Below, in pieces: positions 48,739-58,687 of a stretch of 64,000 nucleotides of DNA. Position 1 is the stretch's first letter; every line of letters starts with the position of its first letter. The position numbers and the translations under genes are program-made. This DNA is from Luteimonas panaciterrae. GTDB taxonomy: Bacteria; Pseudomonadota; Gammaproteobacteria; Xanthomonadales; Xanthomonadaceae. Location of the stretch: the NCBI RefSeq assembly GCF_020511115.1, contig NZ_JAJAVH010000008.1:1-64000 (forward strand), in the 5' to 3' direction. Below the pieces are notes generated by a model. That model was given only the letters and a program-made list of their open reading frames with translations. It was not told the DNA's origin and made no database searches.

Positions 48739-48772
48739 AGCCCCTTCCTGCATGCAGAAAGGGGCTTTTTTA
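48739..48772 (+). terminator. Intrinsic terminator of the slipin-rtcB transcript
   Basis: Stem AGCCCCTT / AAGGGGCT (48739-48746, 48759-48766) with a 12-base loop that itself contains the CTGCATGCAG palindrome, followed by TTTTTTA. It lies about 150 bp after the rtcB stop and separates it from the SdiA-regulated-type gene. Confidence 0.9.
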
Positions 48773-48846
48773 TTCCCAGCCCACATTTACCAAAAAGGTA
48801 ATCCCCCAACCGCTAAAGTACCCGCCTTTCCGCTTCCCAGCCCCGC

Positions 48847-49791
48847 ATGTCGGCCTCCCTCCCTCGCCCACGCCACGGCTGGATGTTGCGTTGGCTGTCC
48901 ATCATCGCCGGCATCGCGCTGTCGCTCTGGGTGCTGTTCATCGCGATCCGCTTCTACCACGTCGAAAACCGCATCCAACGCTGGTGGATGGCCTGGCATC
49001 CCGACTCGGCATGGAATCAGCCGCGATGGCGCGACCACAGCCTGTGGCTGCCCGGTTACCGCTTCGACATCGAAGGCCGCGAGATTCCCGGCATTGAAGA
49101 CAATCTCTCCGGTCTTGATTTCGACCACGGTCGCGGCGAACTGATCGGCGTCATCAACCGTCCGGGCGAGGTGGTGATCCTGGATACAGAAGGCAAGCTG
49201 CTGCGCCGGCATCGTCTCGTCGGTGCGTCCGATGTCGAAGCATTGGCCTGGCTCGGCGACGACCGGATCGCGCTGCTGCAGGAGGGACGACGCTCCATCG
49301 CGGTGGCCACCCTGCCCCGCCGCGACGGCGAGGCGATCCTCATCAATCCCGCCAGCGTGTATGCGCTCGCCCCCGGAGAGCGCGACAACAACGGTCCGGA
49401 AGGCATGGCCTACGACAGCGCCACCGATACGCTCTACGTCACCAAGGAACACTCGCCGGTCGCGCTGTACGCCATCCGCGGGTTGCGCAACGGCGGCGAC
49501 CTGACCACCACCGATCTGACCGGATGGCTGAAACAGATGCCGTTCGCGACGGATTTCTCCAGCATCGAATTCGATCGCCGCCATCGCCATCTGCTGCTGC
49601 TCAGCGACGAGTCGCAGATGCTGGTGGAGATCGGCCCGCGGGGCGAACCCGTCAGTTGGCGTTCGCTCGATGCCTCGAGCATGGGACGCCTTCCGGCGCC
49701 GCAGCCGGAAGGCGTCACGCTGGACGATCAGGGCACGATCTACGTCGTCAGCGAGCCGAATCTCTTCTATCGCCTGCGACGCAGCAATTGA
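48847..49791 (+). CDS. SdiA-regulated domain protein (YjiK-like beta-propeller)
   Basis: 314 residues. An N-terminal membrane anchor (about 16-37) is followed by a periplasmic domain of propeller type with the family motifs GIEDNLSGLDFDHGRGELIGV, GASDVEALAWLGDDRIALLQEG and DNNGPEGMAYDSATDTLYVTKE. It ends with PQPEGVTLDDQGTIYVVSEPNLFYRL. Members are called SdiA-regulated or esterase-like; the activity is not established. Promoter probably in 48773-48846. Confidence 0.85.
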   Translation: MSASLPRPRHGWMLRWLSIIAGIALSLWVLFIAIRFYHVENRIQRWWMAWHPDSAWNQPRWRDHSLWLPGYRFDIEGREIPGIEDNLSGLDFDHGRGELIGVINRPGEVVILDTEGKLLRRHRLVGASDVEALAWLGDDRIALLQEGRRSIAVATLPRRDGEAILINPASVYALAPGERDNNGPEGMAYDSATDTLYVTKEHSPVALYAIRGLRNGGDLTTTDLTGWLKQMPFATDFSSIEFDRRHRHLLLLSDESQMLVEIGPRGEPVSWRSLDASSMGRLPAPQPEGVTLDDQGTIYVVSEPNLFYRLRRSN

Positions 49792-49831
49792 AACGCGCGG
49801 CTACCCGGATCGCTTCAATCGAGGATCGCGA

Positions 49832-50251
49832 TCAATCCTTTTCCTTGCCGATGACCTTGCCGGAATCCGGATCGATCTTCAGTTCGACGTCCTTGCCGGC
49901 CGGATCGTCGGCCTCCGCGTTCCAGATACCGTCCTCGTAATCGACGTCATGCACGTTGGTATAGCCGGCGGTGGCGAGCCGCGCGCGAACATCTGCTTCG
50001 CTCAGATTCGCAACCTGCTCGTCCGGATAGACGTTGCCGGTCTCGGGATCAATGCGAATGTCGACACGGTTGCCATTGGCACTACGCGCATCGGCCTTCC
50101 ACACACCATCGCGGAATTTGACGTCGTTGATCTTCGTGTACCCCTGCGCTTCGAGTTTCGCGCGCACCTGCTGCCGGGTCAGCGCATCCTGCGCGGAGGC
50201 GGTACCGATGACGCCGATGAGCGCAAGCGACAACACTGCAATCTTGTTCAT
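49832..50251 (-). CDS. Periplasmic protein with two PepSY-like domains
   Basis: 139 residues from ATG 50251: signal peptide MNKIAVLSLALIGVIGTASA, then two similar repeats. Each follows the pattern TRQQVRAKLEAQGYTKINDVKFRDGVWKADA-like (LSEADVRARLATAGYTNVHDVDYEDGIWNAEA) and ends with a basic/acidic ..DIRIDPETG../..ELKIDPDSG.. strand. PepSY domains often bind or inhibit peptidases. The small secreted size suggests a standalone inhibitor or sensor, but no partner is adjacent. Confidence 0.82.
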   Translation of the reverse strand: MNKIAVLSLALIGVIGTASAQDALTRQQVRAKLEAQGYTKINDVKFRDGVWKADARSANGNRVDIRIDPETGNVYPDEQVANLSEADVRARLATAGYTNVHDVDYEDGIWNAEADDPAGKDVELKIDPDSGKVIGKEKD

Positions 50252-50375
50252 CGCAATCTCCGTGAGATGGGGATTGCAGTGTCTGTTGCCGTATAAAAAC
50301 TCATGGTGAACCGGCATGCCTGCGGCAGGGCGGGTTCATGCGATCGCCGAATACGTGAACGGTTTAGTCGCGATA

Positions 50376-50765
50376 TCAGTCGCGAGTGAGACTCGATGCC
50401 GTCGCGATGCTTTCCGAGATTTCCCGTTGCTTTTTCTTGGTCAGGCGGCCAAACGCATCGCGATACGACCACTCGACCAGCTCGCGCAAATAATCTTCCG
50501 GCATGTGTTCGACACGCACGATCGTGACCCAGCGATGGCGCGCCATGAAGCGCGCGGGCTTGCAGCCGGGCATGTCGGTGAGTTCCAGGAAGCGTTCCGA
50601 CGTGACGCGCAGACTGAACCGCCAGCGCTCCGGCTCGCTGGTCTTGAACCAGGCGAAGTATTTGCCGCCAACCGCGTAGCTGAGAATATTCGCCGGCGCC
50701 TCATGCAGTACCTCGACGGCGCCGGGCAGGCGCTTGCAGAAACCTTTCAATTGGCGGACATCCAT
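50376..50765 (-). CDS. MmcQ/YjbR-family protein
   Basis: 129 residues of the double-wing, CyaY-like fold: [18 protein letters not shown] at the start, then [35 protein letters not shown] and the terminal [33 protein letters not shown]. Members are small proteins, sometimes labelled DNA-binding; function unproven. Upstream of it lie the ABC-2 exporter genes in the same orientation. Confidence 0.87.
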   Translation of the reverse strand: MDVRQLKGFCKRLPGAVEVLHEAPANILSYAVGGKYFAWFKTSEPERWRFSLRVTSERFLELTDMPGCKPARFMARHRWVTIVRVEHMPEDYLRELVEWSYRDAFGRLTKKKQREISESIATASSLTRD

Positions 50766-50815
50766 CGCCCCAGCACCTCAACAGAACATCGCGCGTTTTC
50801 CGCGAGCGATACGAA

Positions 50816-51573
50816 TCACTGCTTCAGCTTCCAACCGGTGCGGAAGATCCACCACACCGCGATCAGGCACAGCGTCAGGAAACCGATGATCGCCACCGCG
50901 CTCACTGCAACGTTGACATCGGAGATGCCGTAGAAGCTCCAGCGGAAGCCGCTGATCAGATACACCACCGGATTGAACAGGGCGATCTTCTGCCAGATCG
51001 GCGGCAGCATGTTGATCGAATAGAACGCGCCGCCCAGGAAGGTCAGCGGCGTGACCACCATCAGCGGGATCACCTGCAGCTTCTGGAAATCGTCCGCCCA
51101 CAAACCGATGATGAAACCGAACAGGCTGAAGGTGAGCGAGGTCAGCACCAGGAAGCACAGCATCCAGAACGGATGCGCGATCTCGTAGGGTACGAAGAGG
51201 CGTGCGGTCACCAGGATCAGCACGCCGAGCATGATCGACTTCGTGGCCGCCGCGCCGACGTAGCCGATCACCACTTCCAGCCACGACACCGGCGCGGACA
51301 GCAACTCGAAGATCGTGCCCGCCCACTTCGGCATGTAGATACCGAACGATGCATTGGAGATGCTCTCGTTGAGCAGCGACAGCATGATCAGGCCAGGAAT
51401 GATGAAGGCGCCGTAGCTCACGCCGTCCACCTCGCCCATGCGCGAGCCGATCGCTGCGCCGAACACGACGAAGTACAGCGAGGTCGAAAGCACCGGCGAG
51501 GCGATGCTCTGGGTGATGGTGCGGAAGGTACGCGCCATCTCGAAGCGGTAGATCGCGCGGATCGCATGCAGGT

Positions 51574-51577
<4 letters not shown>
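50816..51577 (-). CDS. ABC-2 type transporter permease
   Basis: 253 residues with six hydrophobic segments. It begins [20 protein letters not shown] with no signal peptide, and shows the ABC-2 pattern around the third to fifth helices ([39 protein letters not shown]). Its ATG overlaps the stop of the ATPase gene by four bases (ATGA), so synthesis is coupled. The pair belongs to the NodJ/DrrB-like export class. Substrate unknown. Confidence 0.9.
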
Positions 51578-52512
<935 letters not shown>

Positions 52513-52747
52513 GCAGAGTCTCGTTGCGTCGGTGAAACGACGCCGCACATCCTAGCCGATGCGGCGTCGCAATCTCCGCGACCGCGGCACGGAAGGCCGA
52601 GGAGACAGCTTCCCGCCCCTGGTCCAATCGTGGATGCGGCCTGATCTTGCGCTGCAACAATCGAGCGCGAGGCCGCCCCGCGTCCGGGACATGATTCCGC
52701 ATCACGAGTCGAGTACCCTGCACACCTCCTACGACCGGACGACGCCC

Positions 52748-53122
52748 ATGCAATTCCTGGTCCTGATCTACGAGGACAAATCCCTGCTCGAAGCGCTCCC
52801 CGAGGGCGAATACGACTCGATGATGCGTGGCTGCATCGCGCACGCCGACGAGTTGCGCGAAAGCGGGCATCTGCTGGCATCGCAGAAACTGCAACCGCCG
52901 GCGACCGCCAAGACCATCCGCGTTCGCAACGGCCGCAACAATGTGATCGACGGACCGTTCGCCGAGACCAAGGAAGTGCTGGGCGGCTTCAACCTGATCG
53001 AGGCCGAGAGCTGGGACGAGGCAATGCGCATCGCCCACAGCTTCCCCTGGTCGCGCACCGGCAGCATCGAAGTGCGGCCGGTGGACGATTTCGAGGCGGT
53101 CCGGCGGGCTGTCGGGGCTTAA
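52748..53122 (+). CDS. YciI-like / DGPF domain protein
   Basis: 124 residues. The DGPF-type motif is present as VIDGPFAETKEVLGGFNLIEAESWDEA, with a YciI-like start MQFLVLIYEDKS. The fold is a ferredoxin-like dimer; in other bacteria such proteins often lie beside ECF sigma factors, but none is here. The next gene, a tandem AAA+ ATPase, starts 117 bp on in the same direction. Confidence 0.85.
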   Translation: MQFLVLIYEDKSLLEALPEGEYDSMMRGCIAHADELRESGHLLASQKLQPPATAKTIRVRNGRNNVIDGPFAETKEVLGGFNLIEAESWDEAMRIAHSFPWSRTGSIEVRPVDDFEAVRRAVGA

Positions 53123-53238
53123 AGCCCCGCGCCGCCAGCGCGATGAGGGGCCGGGGATTCTGAAGCCGCGATTGTCGCGCCAAGCATGGCCGCGATACAG
53201 TTCCTGACGCTTCAGAGCGTAAGAACGGACCAAGGACG

Positions 53239-55434
53239 ATGAGTAGCAGCGCCGCATCCCGCCAGGCAATCGCCACAACCGATCTGAAAGCGGTCGAGTC
53301 CGAACTCGATCGCTTTTCGCGCCGCATCGATCTGTCGCTACGCAAGCATTTCGCAATCCGGCGCCTGCACAGGCTGCTGAAGACAGCGAGGTATGGACAA
53401 GGTGTCGCCTGGCTGCCGTCCTGGTGGACGGCGCTGGCGGCGGCGTCCGCGCTGATCGTCATCGGTGTCGCGGTCGAGAGCGGGTCGGTGCTTCGCTATT
53501 GGCTGATGGCCGCGGTGATGGTGGTGGCGTTCCTGTTCGAGACACGCATTCAGCCGCGTATCGCACTCTCGGCCTATCGCTTCCGCCTGATGCGCATGGT
53601 CGCGGCGCACGAGGCCGGCGAATATCCGCATACGTACACCGTGGCACGCGTCAATGAAGGCAGCACCGGCTTCGGCACGCTGCACTGGAAATACGTGCGC
53701 GGCGTCGAACCCGGCGACATCGTCGCGTCGATCAGCGATCCGAAGGATCGCGGCCTCGCCATCATTGTCTTGCGCACCGAAGGCTGGCTGCCGATCGTGG
53801 TGTGGGAACGCGATCTGTATCAGGACAACGCACTGCCGCCGTTGCCCGAAGAGATCAAGCGACTGGCGCAGGAATTCGGCACGGCCTGCGACATCTATCG
53901 CAACCACGCCTTGAAGATCGAACGCAGCCGCGCGCTGCGAACGGTGCCAGCGGCGAAGCCACGCCAGACGGAAGCCATCTGGGCGCAGATCGCACTGCCG
54001 GAAGCCACGAAATCGCGACTGAAGGCGATGGCGAAGCACTTCGCCGACGGCAGCGCCTCGGCGGCGCGCGGGCTACTGCTCTACGGCCCGCCGGGCACCG
54101 GCAAGACGCTCATCGCCAGGGCATTGGCGGACAGCATCGATTGCGCGTTCTTCTCGCTGTCGCTGCCCGATCTGAAAGCCGGCTACGTCGGGCAAAGCGG
54201 TGAGAAGGTGCGGGAAATCTGGAACCGCGCGCTTTCCGAGCCGCGCGCGATCCTCTTCGTCGACGAATGCGAAGGCGTGTTCGGCCGGCGCGGCGGCACG
54301 AACACCGATGCGTTCAGCGAGGAGATCGTCAACGCCTTCATCGCGCAATGGGACGGCTTCGATAAACAATCGAGCGTGTGGGTGGTCGGTGCCAGCAACC
54401 GCCGCGATCTGATCGACCCGGCGGTGCTGTCGCGCTTCGACGATCAATTGCAGATCGGATTGCCGGAGGAGCACGAACGCCTGGACATCCTGCGGCGCGA
54501 GTTCGCCCGCTTCGGCCGCTCCATGTCCTTGCCGGATCAGGCCGCGACATCAACGCAAGGCATGTCGGGACGCGATCTCAGCAATCTCGCCAAGCGTATC
54601 GCGCGCGAACACGACGCCGGCGCACCGCTCACCAATGCGATCCTCGACACCCACACGGCCACGTTCCGCAAGCAGGGATCGACCGCCACCGACGCCAGCG
54701 CCACCTGGAACACGCTGGTGCTCTCCGAGCACACGTTGAAGGACCTCAGGACCACGGCGGGATTGCTGAAGAACGCCGATGCCTTCCTCAAGCGCGGCAT
54801 CGGCGTGCCGCGTGGCCTGCTGCTGTACGGCCCGCCCGGCACCGGCAAGACGCAGATCGCGCGCACGCTGGCCAACGAGACCGGGCTGCGCTTCATCGCC
54901 GCCTCCACCGCCGACATCAAGCAGGGCTGGGTCGGCCAGAGCGGACAGAAGGTGCGCGAATTGTTCGAACGCGCGCGCGAATCCGCGCCGTCGCTGCTGT
55001 TCATCGACGAGATCGACATCATCGCCGGCAGTCGCGGCGGCAGCGGCGATAGCTTCACCAACGAGATCGTCGGCCAGCTGCTGCAGGAAATGGATGGCGC
55101 CAAGGCGCAGCCGCAGCACGTGTTCGTGCTCGCTGCGACCAATCGCCTCGACCAAGTCGATGAGGCGGTGCTGTCACGTCTGTCCAAGCGTATCGAGGTG
55201 CCGTTGCCGGATGCCGACGGCGCGAAACGCCTGCTGCAGGTGATGCTCGCCAACAAGCCGCTCGCCTTCCAAGCCGACGCCGGCATCGCGCATCTGGCCG
55301 GTTATGCCGCGGGCATGAGCGGTCGCGACCTGCGCAACTGGATCGAACACGCCGAGATGCGCGCGGTGCATCGCGCGATCGAGGCCGGCGATCCCGATTC
55401 GGTGGCGATTTCGCTCGACGATTTCGCTGCTTGA
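53239..55434 (+). CDS. Membrane-anchored protein with two AAA+ domains (Cdc48-like architecture)
   Basis: 731 residues. Two membrane helices (about 60-80 and 84-104) near the N-terminus are followed by a soluble linker domain and two complete AAA+ modules. D1 has Walker A GPPGTGKTLIAR (about 281) and Walker B ILFVDECEG; D2 has GPPGTGKTQIAR (about 535) and LLFIDEIDII. Pore-loop-like sequences are KAGYVGQSGEKVREIW in D1 and KQGWVGQSGQKVRELF in D2, each preceding the Walker B segment. Both domains keep Walker B Glu, so both may hydrolyse ATP. Tandem AAA+ proteins resemble Cdc48/p97, rare in bacteria with a membrane anchor. Substrate unknown. Confidence 0.82.
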   Translation: MSSSAASRQAIATTDLKAVESELDRFSRRIDLSLRKHFAIRRLHRLLKTARYGQGVAWLPSWWTALAAASALIVIGVAVESGSVLRYWLMAAVMVVAFLFETRIQPRIALSAYRFRLMRMVAAHEAGEYPHTYTVARVNEGSTGFGTLHWKYVRGVEPGDIVASISDPKDRGLAIIVLRTEGWLPIVVWERDLYQDNALPPLPEEIKRLAQEFGTACDIYRNHALKIERSRALRTVPAAKPRQTEAIWAQIALPEATKSRLKAMAKHFADGSASAARGLLLYGPPGTGKTLIARALADSIDCAFFSLSLPDLKAGYVGQSGEKVREIWNRALSEPRAILFVDECEGVFGRRGGTNTDAFSEEIVNAFIAQWDGFDKQSSVWVVGASNRRDLIDPAVLSRFDDQLQIGLPEEHERLDILRREFARFGRSMSLPDQAATSTQGMSGRDLSNLAKRIAREHDAGAPLTNAILDTHTATFRKQGSTATDASATWNTLVLSEHTLKDLRTTAGLLKNADAFLKRGIGVPRGLLLYGPPGTGKTQIARTLANETGLRFIAASTADIKQGWVGQSGQKVRELFERARESAPSLLFIDEIDIIAGSRGGSGDSFTNEIVGQLLQEMDGAKAQPQHVFVLAATNRLDQVDEAVLSRLSKRIEVPLPDADGAKRLLQVMLANKPLAFQADAGIAHLAGYAAGMSGRDLRNWIEHAEMRAVHRAIEAGDPDSVAISLDDFAA

Positions 55435-55569
55435 TCGTTTCGACGCCATCCGTTCGTCTGGGGGCGGCCGCACACAGACTGAATCCGCCGGTTTCATGAC
55501 TTAGGCACTTTGCGCCGCCCGCACGATCGCACTACCCTGCGCGCTTCTCTTTCCCGCATGAGATGCGCC

Positions 55570-57696
55570 ATGACCGCCCCGATCCGCCGTTCAGCCCTCT
55601 CCCTCGCCGTCGCCGCGCTGGTGTCCGCCGCCGTCGTCGGCTGCGATCGTTCCGCACCGCAGCAACCGGAAGCCACGGCGGCGAAACCCGAGCAAGCCGC
55701 GGCGCCGGCCAAGCCGTTGCTCGGCAGCTTCGGCTTCGATGTCACCGGCATGGACCGCGCCGTCGCCGCCGGTGACAACTTCTTCGAATTCGCCAATGGC
55801 GCGTGGGTGAAGCGCACCGAGATTCCCGCCGACCGCTCCACCTACGGCAGCTTCAACCTGCTCACCGAGAAGGCCGAAGGCGACACGCGCGCCATCATGG
55901 AAGCCGCCTCCAGCGACACCAAGGCCGAGGGCGAGACGAAGAAGATCGGCGACTACTACGCCGCCTTCATGGACGAGGCCGGAATCGAGGCCAAGGGTCT
56001 CTCGCCGGTGCAGCCGCAACTCGACGCCATCGCCAAGATCGCCGACAAGGCCGCGCTATCGCGCGAATTCGGCGCCGAACTGCGCGCCGACGTCGATCTT
56101 CTCAACATGACCGACTACTACACCGATCGCCTGTTCGGTCTGTGGATCACGCAGGACATCCATCAGCCCGACCGTTATGTGCCGTACGTGCTCCAGGGCG
56201 GCCTGGGCATGCCCGATCGCAGCTATTACCTCGAAGGCGGCCGCATGGCCGAATTGCGCAAGCAGTACCAGGCGCATATCGCCAAGGTGCTGACGCTGGC
56301 CGGCGACAAGGATGCCGAGGCGAAGGCCGCGCGCATCCTCGCGCTGGAAGTCGCCATCGCGCGCGTGCACGCCACGCAGGAGCAGACCAACGATGTGCAG
56401 CGCGGCGCCGCCAACACCTGGAAACAGGCCGATTTCGCCGCCAAGGCGCCGGGCGTCGACTGGGATGCGTTCTTCGATGCCTCGGGCTTGAAGGCGCAGC
56501 AGGATTTCAACGTCTGGCAGCCTGAAGCCATCGCCGGCATCGCCAAGCTGGTCGCTTCCGAACCGCTCGATACCTGGAAGGATTACCTCGCCTTCCGCAC
56601 GCTGGATCGTGCCTCCACCTATCTGCCCAAAGCCTTCGCAGACGAACGCTTCGCCTTCTACGGCACCACGCTGTTCGGCACGCCGCAGCAGCGCGTGCGC
56701 TGGAAGCGCGCGGTCGACGAGACCAACGGCGCGCTCGGCGAAGCCGTCGGCAAGCTCTACGTGGAAAAGCATTTCACCAAGGAAACCAAGGCGCGCGCCG
56801 ACGAGATGGTGAAGAACATCCTCGCCGCCTTCGACAAGCGCATCGATGCGCTGGAGTGGATGACGCCGGAAACCAAGACGCACGCGAAGAAGAAGCTGGC
56901 CGGCCTGCGCGTCGCGCTCGGCTATCCGGAAAAATGGCACGACTACTCGTCGCTGGAGGTCAAGCGCGACGACGCCCTGGGCAATGCCGAGCGCGCCAGC
57001 CTGTTCGAGTACCGCCGCAACCTCGCCAATCTCGGCAAGCCGGTGACGCATGACGAGTTCTACATGGTGCCGCAGACGGTCAACGCACTGAACGTGCCGC
57101 TGGAGAACCGCCTGGTGTTCCCGGCCGCGATCCTGCAGCCGCCGTTCTTCGATCCGGCCGCGGACGATGCCGTGAACTACGGCGCGATCGGCTCGGTGAT
57201 CGGCCACGAGATCAGCCACAGCTTCGACAACACCGGCGCGCAGTTCGACGAAACCGGCAAGCTGCACGACTGGTGGACGCCCGCCGACCTGAAGCGCTTT
57301 GCAGCCGCCGGCGATGCGCTCGCCGCGCAGTACAGCACCTACAAGCCGTTCCCCGATGTGTCCGTCAACGGCAAGCTCACGCTTGGCGAGAACATCGCCG
57401 ACGTCGCCGGTGTCGCGGTGGCCTATGACGCCTACAAGGCATCGCAGCAAGGCAAGGAAGACAAGCCGCTGGACGGGTTCACCGCCGATCAGCGTTTCTT
57501 CCTCGGCTTCGCGCAGGCCTGGCGCTTCAAGGCGCGCGATGCCGCGCTGCGCAGCCGTCTCCTGACCGACGTCCATGCACCGGCGCCCTTCCGCGCGCTC
57601 ACCGTGCGCAATCTCGACGCCTGGTATCCGGCATTCGACGTGAAGGAAGGCCAGAAGCTGTATCTGGCGCCGGACAAGCGCGTCAAGGTGTGGTGA
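55570..57696 (+). CDS. M13-family zinc metallopeptidase lipoprotein (PepO-like)
   Basis: About 708 residues from ATG 55570, or 712 from ATG 55558. Signal peptide with lipobox SAAVVGC. The M13 domain has the zinc motif HEISH in VIGHEISHSFDNTGAQFD, the second zinc Glu in LGENIADVAGVAV, and the substrate motif NALNVP-type (VNALNVPLENRLVFPAAIL). The C-terminus KRVKVW is short and typical. It should digest oligopeptides in the periplasm, anchored to a membrane. It ends at a hairpin shared with the convergent DJ-1 gene. Confidence 0.92.
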   Translation: MTAPIRRSALSLAVAALVSAAVVGCDRSAPQQPEATAAKPEQAAAPAKPLLGSFGFDVTGMDRAVAAGDNFFEFANGAWVKRTEIPADRSTYGSFNLLTEKAEGDTRAIMEAASSDTKAEGETKKIGDYYAAFMDEAGIEAKGLSPVQPQLDAIAKIADKAALSREFGAELRADVDLLNMTDYYTDRLFGLWITQDIHQPDRYVPYVLQGGLGMPDRSYYLEGGRMAELRKQYQAHIAKVLTLAGDKDAEAKAARILALEVAIARVHATQEQTNDVQRGAANTWKQADFAAKAPGVDWDAFFDASGLKAQQDFNVWQPEAIAGIAKLVASEPLDTWKDYLAFRTLDRASTYLPKAFADERFAFYGTTLFGTPQQRVRWKRAVDETNGALGEAVGKLYVEKHFTKETKARADEMVKNILAAFDKRIDALEWMTPETKTHAKKKLAGLRVALGYPEKWHDYSSLEVKRDDALGNAERASLFEYRRNLANLGKPVTHDEFYMVPQTVNALNVPLENRLVFPAAILQPPFFDPAADDAVNYGAIGSVIGHEISHSFDNTGAQFDETGKLHDWWTPADLKRFAAAGDALAAQYSTYKPFPDVSVNGKLTLGENIADVAGVAVAYDAYKASQQGKEDKPLDGFTADQRFFLGFAQAWRFKARDAALRSRLLTDVHAPAPFRALTVRNLDAWYPAFDVKEGQKLYLAPDKRVKVW

Positions 57697-57730
57697 TTCC
57701 AAAAGTGTGGTGATTGCGATGATCGGCGGC

Positions 57731-57763
57731 GGCGGGAAGCGGGAATCTCGATTCCGCTTCCCG
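57731..57763. terminator. Convergent terminator-like hairpin
   Basis: Stem GCGGGAAGCG plus GGAAT paired with ATTCCGCTTCCCGC around CTCG, with one bulged base. It lies between the M13 peptidase (plus) and the DJ-1/PfpI gene (minus) and could stop transcripts from both sides; no T run. Confidence 0.55.
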
Positions 57764-57797
57764 CACGGCGCCGTCATCGTCAATGCGCTTTCGGCAC

Positions 57798-58559
57798 TTA
57801 GTCTGTGGAAGCGTTCGAACGCAGCTGATCGCGCACGGCCTCGGCAACGCCCGTGGCCGATTGCGGGTTCTGGCCGGTAATCAACCGGCCATCCACCACC
57901 ACTTTCGCGGTCCAGTTCGGCGCGGGCTGATGCAAGGCGCCGCGCTGCGCGAGCGTGCTCGCCAGCAGGAACGGCACGACGCCGTCGAGCTTGACCGCCC
58001 GCTCCTCGTCATCCGTGAACGCACTCACGCGCTTGCCTGCGACCAGATAGCTGCCGTCGCTCAGCGTGACGTTGACCAGCGCGGCGGGGCCGTGACACAC
58101 GGCGGCCACGATACGACCGGATTCGTAGATCTCGCGCGTGACCCGCTGCACCGCCGGACTATCCGGGAAATCCCAGACCGCGCCGTGACCGCCAGCGAAG
58201 AAGATCGCCGCATATTTCTTCGCATCGACGTCCGCGAGGCGCGCGGTGTGGCGGATCGCGTCGCGGAAGCGCGTGTCGTTCCAGTAACGGGCATTGGTCG
58301 CGTCATCGAGTTCGACGCCGTCGACCGGCGGCTCGCCACCCTGGATCGAGGCGAACTCGACCGGAATGCCCGCCGCGTCGAACACGGCCAGCGGATGTGT
58401 GACTTCGCCGAGATAAAAACCGGTGGGCTGGCCGGTGTCGCCTTTGGTGCCGTGGCTGGTCAGCACCATCAGCACGGGTTTCACGGCCGGGTCGGGAGTC
58501 TGGGTGCCGGAGGCGGAAGCCGCCAGTCCGAACATGGCGGCGGCGAGAAGAGAGGTCAT
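57798..58559 (-). CDS. Secreted DJ-1/PfpI-family protein
   Basis: 253 residues from ATG 58559, supported by GGAGA eight bases upstream. A probable signal peptide (MTSLLAAAMFGLAASASGTQ) precedes the DJ-1/PfpI fold. The nucleophile elbow Cys is in AAVCHGPAALVNV, with Glu in FASIQGGEPPVDGVELDD-type region and Asp/His in GGHGAVWDFPDSP. It resembles the Hsp31/YhbO glyoxalase-like or protease-like enzymes, most of which are cytoplasmic; the signal peptide suggests export. Divergent from a LysR gene. Confidence 0.85.
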   Translation of the reverse strand: MTSLLAAAMFGLAASASGTQTPDPAVKPVLMVLTSHGTKGDTGQPTGFYLGEVTHPLAVFDAAGIPVEFASIQGGEPPVDGVELDDATNARYWNDTRFRDAIRHTARLADVDAKKYAAIFFAGGHGAVWDFPDSPAVQRVTREIYESGRIVAAVCHGPAALVNVTLSDGSYLVAGKRVSAFTDDEERAVKLDGVVPFLLASTLAQRGALHQPAPNWTAKVVVDGRLITGQNPQSATGVAEAVRDQLRSNASTD

Positions 58560-58687
58560 GGCTTGGTCTCCAATTAATAAGGCGGGGATTCGGATGCCGG
58601 CTGGCATCCCGTGGCCCACACCTTATTCCTCGCGCTAAAAGGCATAAACTATCGTCAGAACAATTGATTCATGCTTTGAAAGCAATA

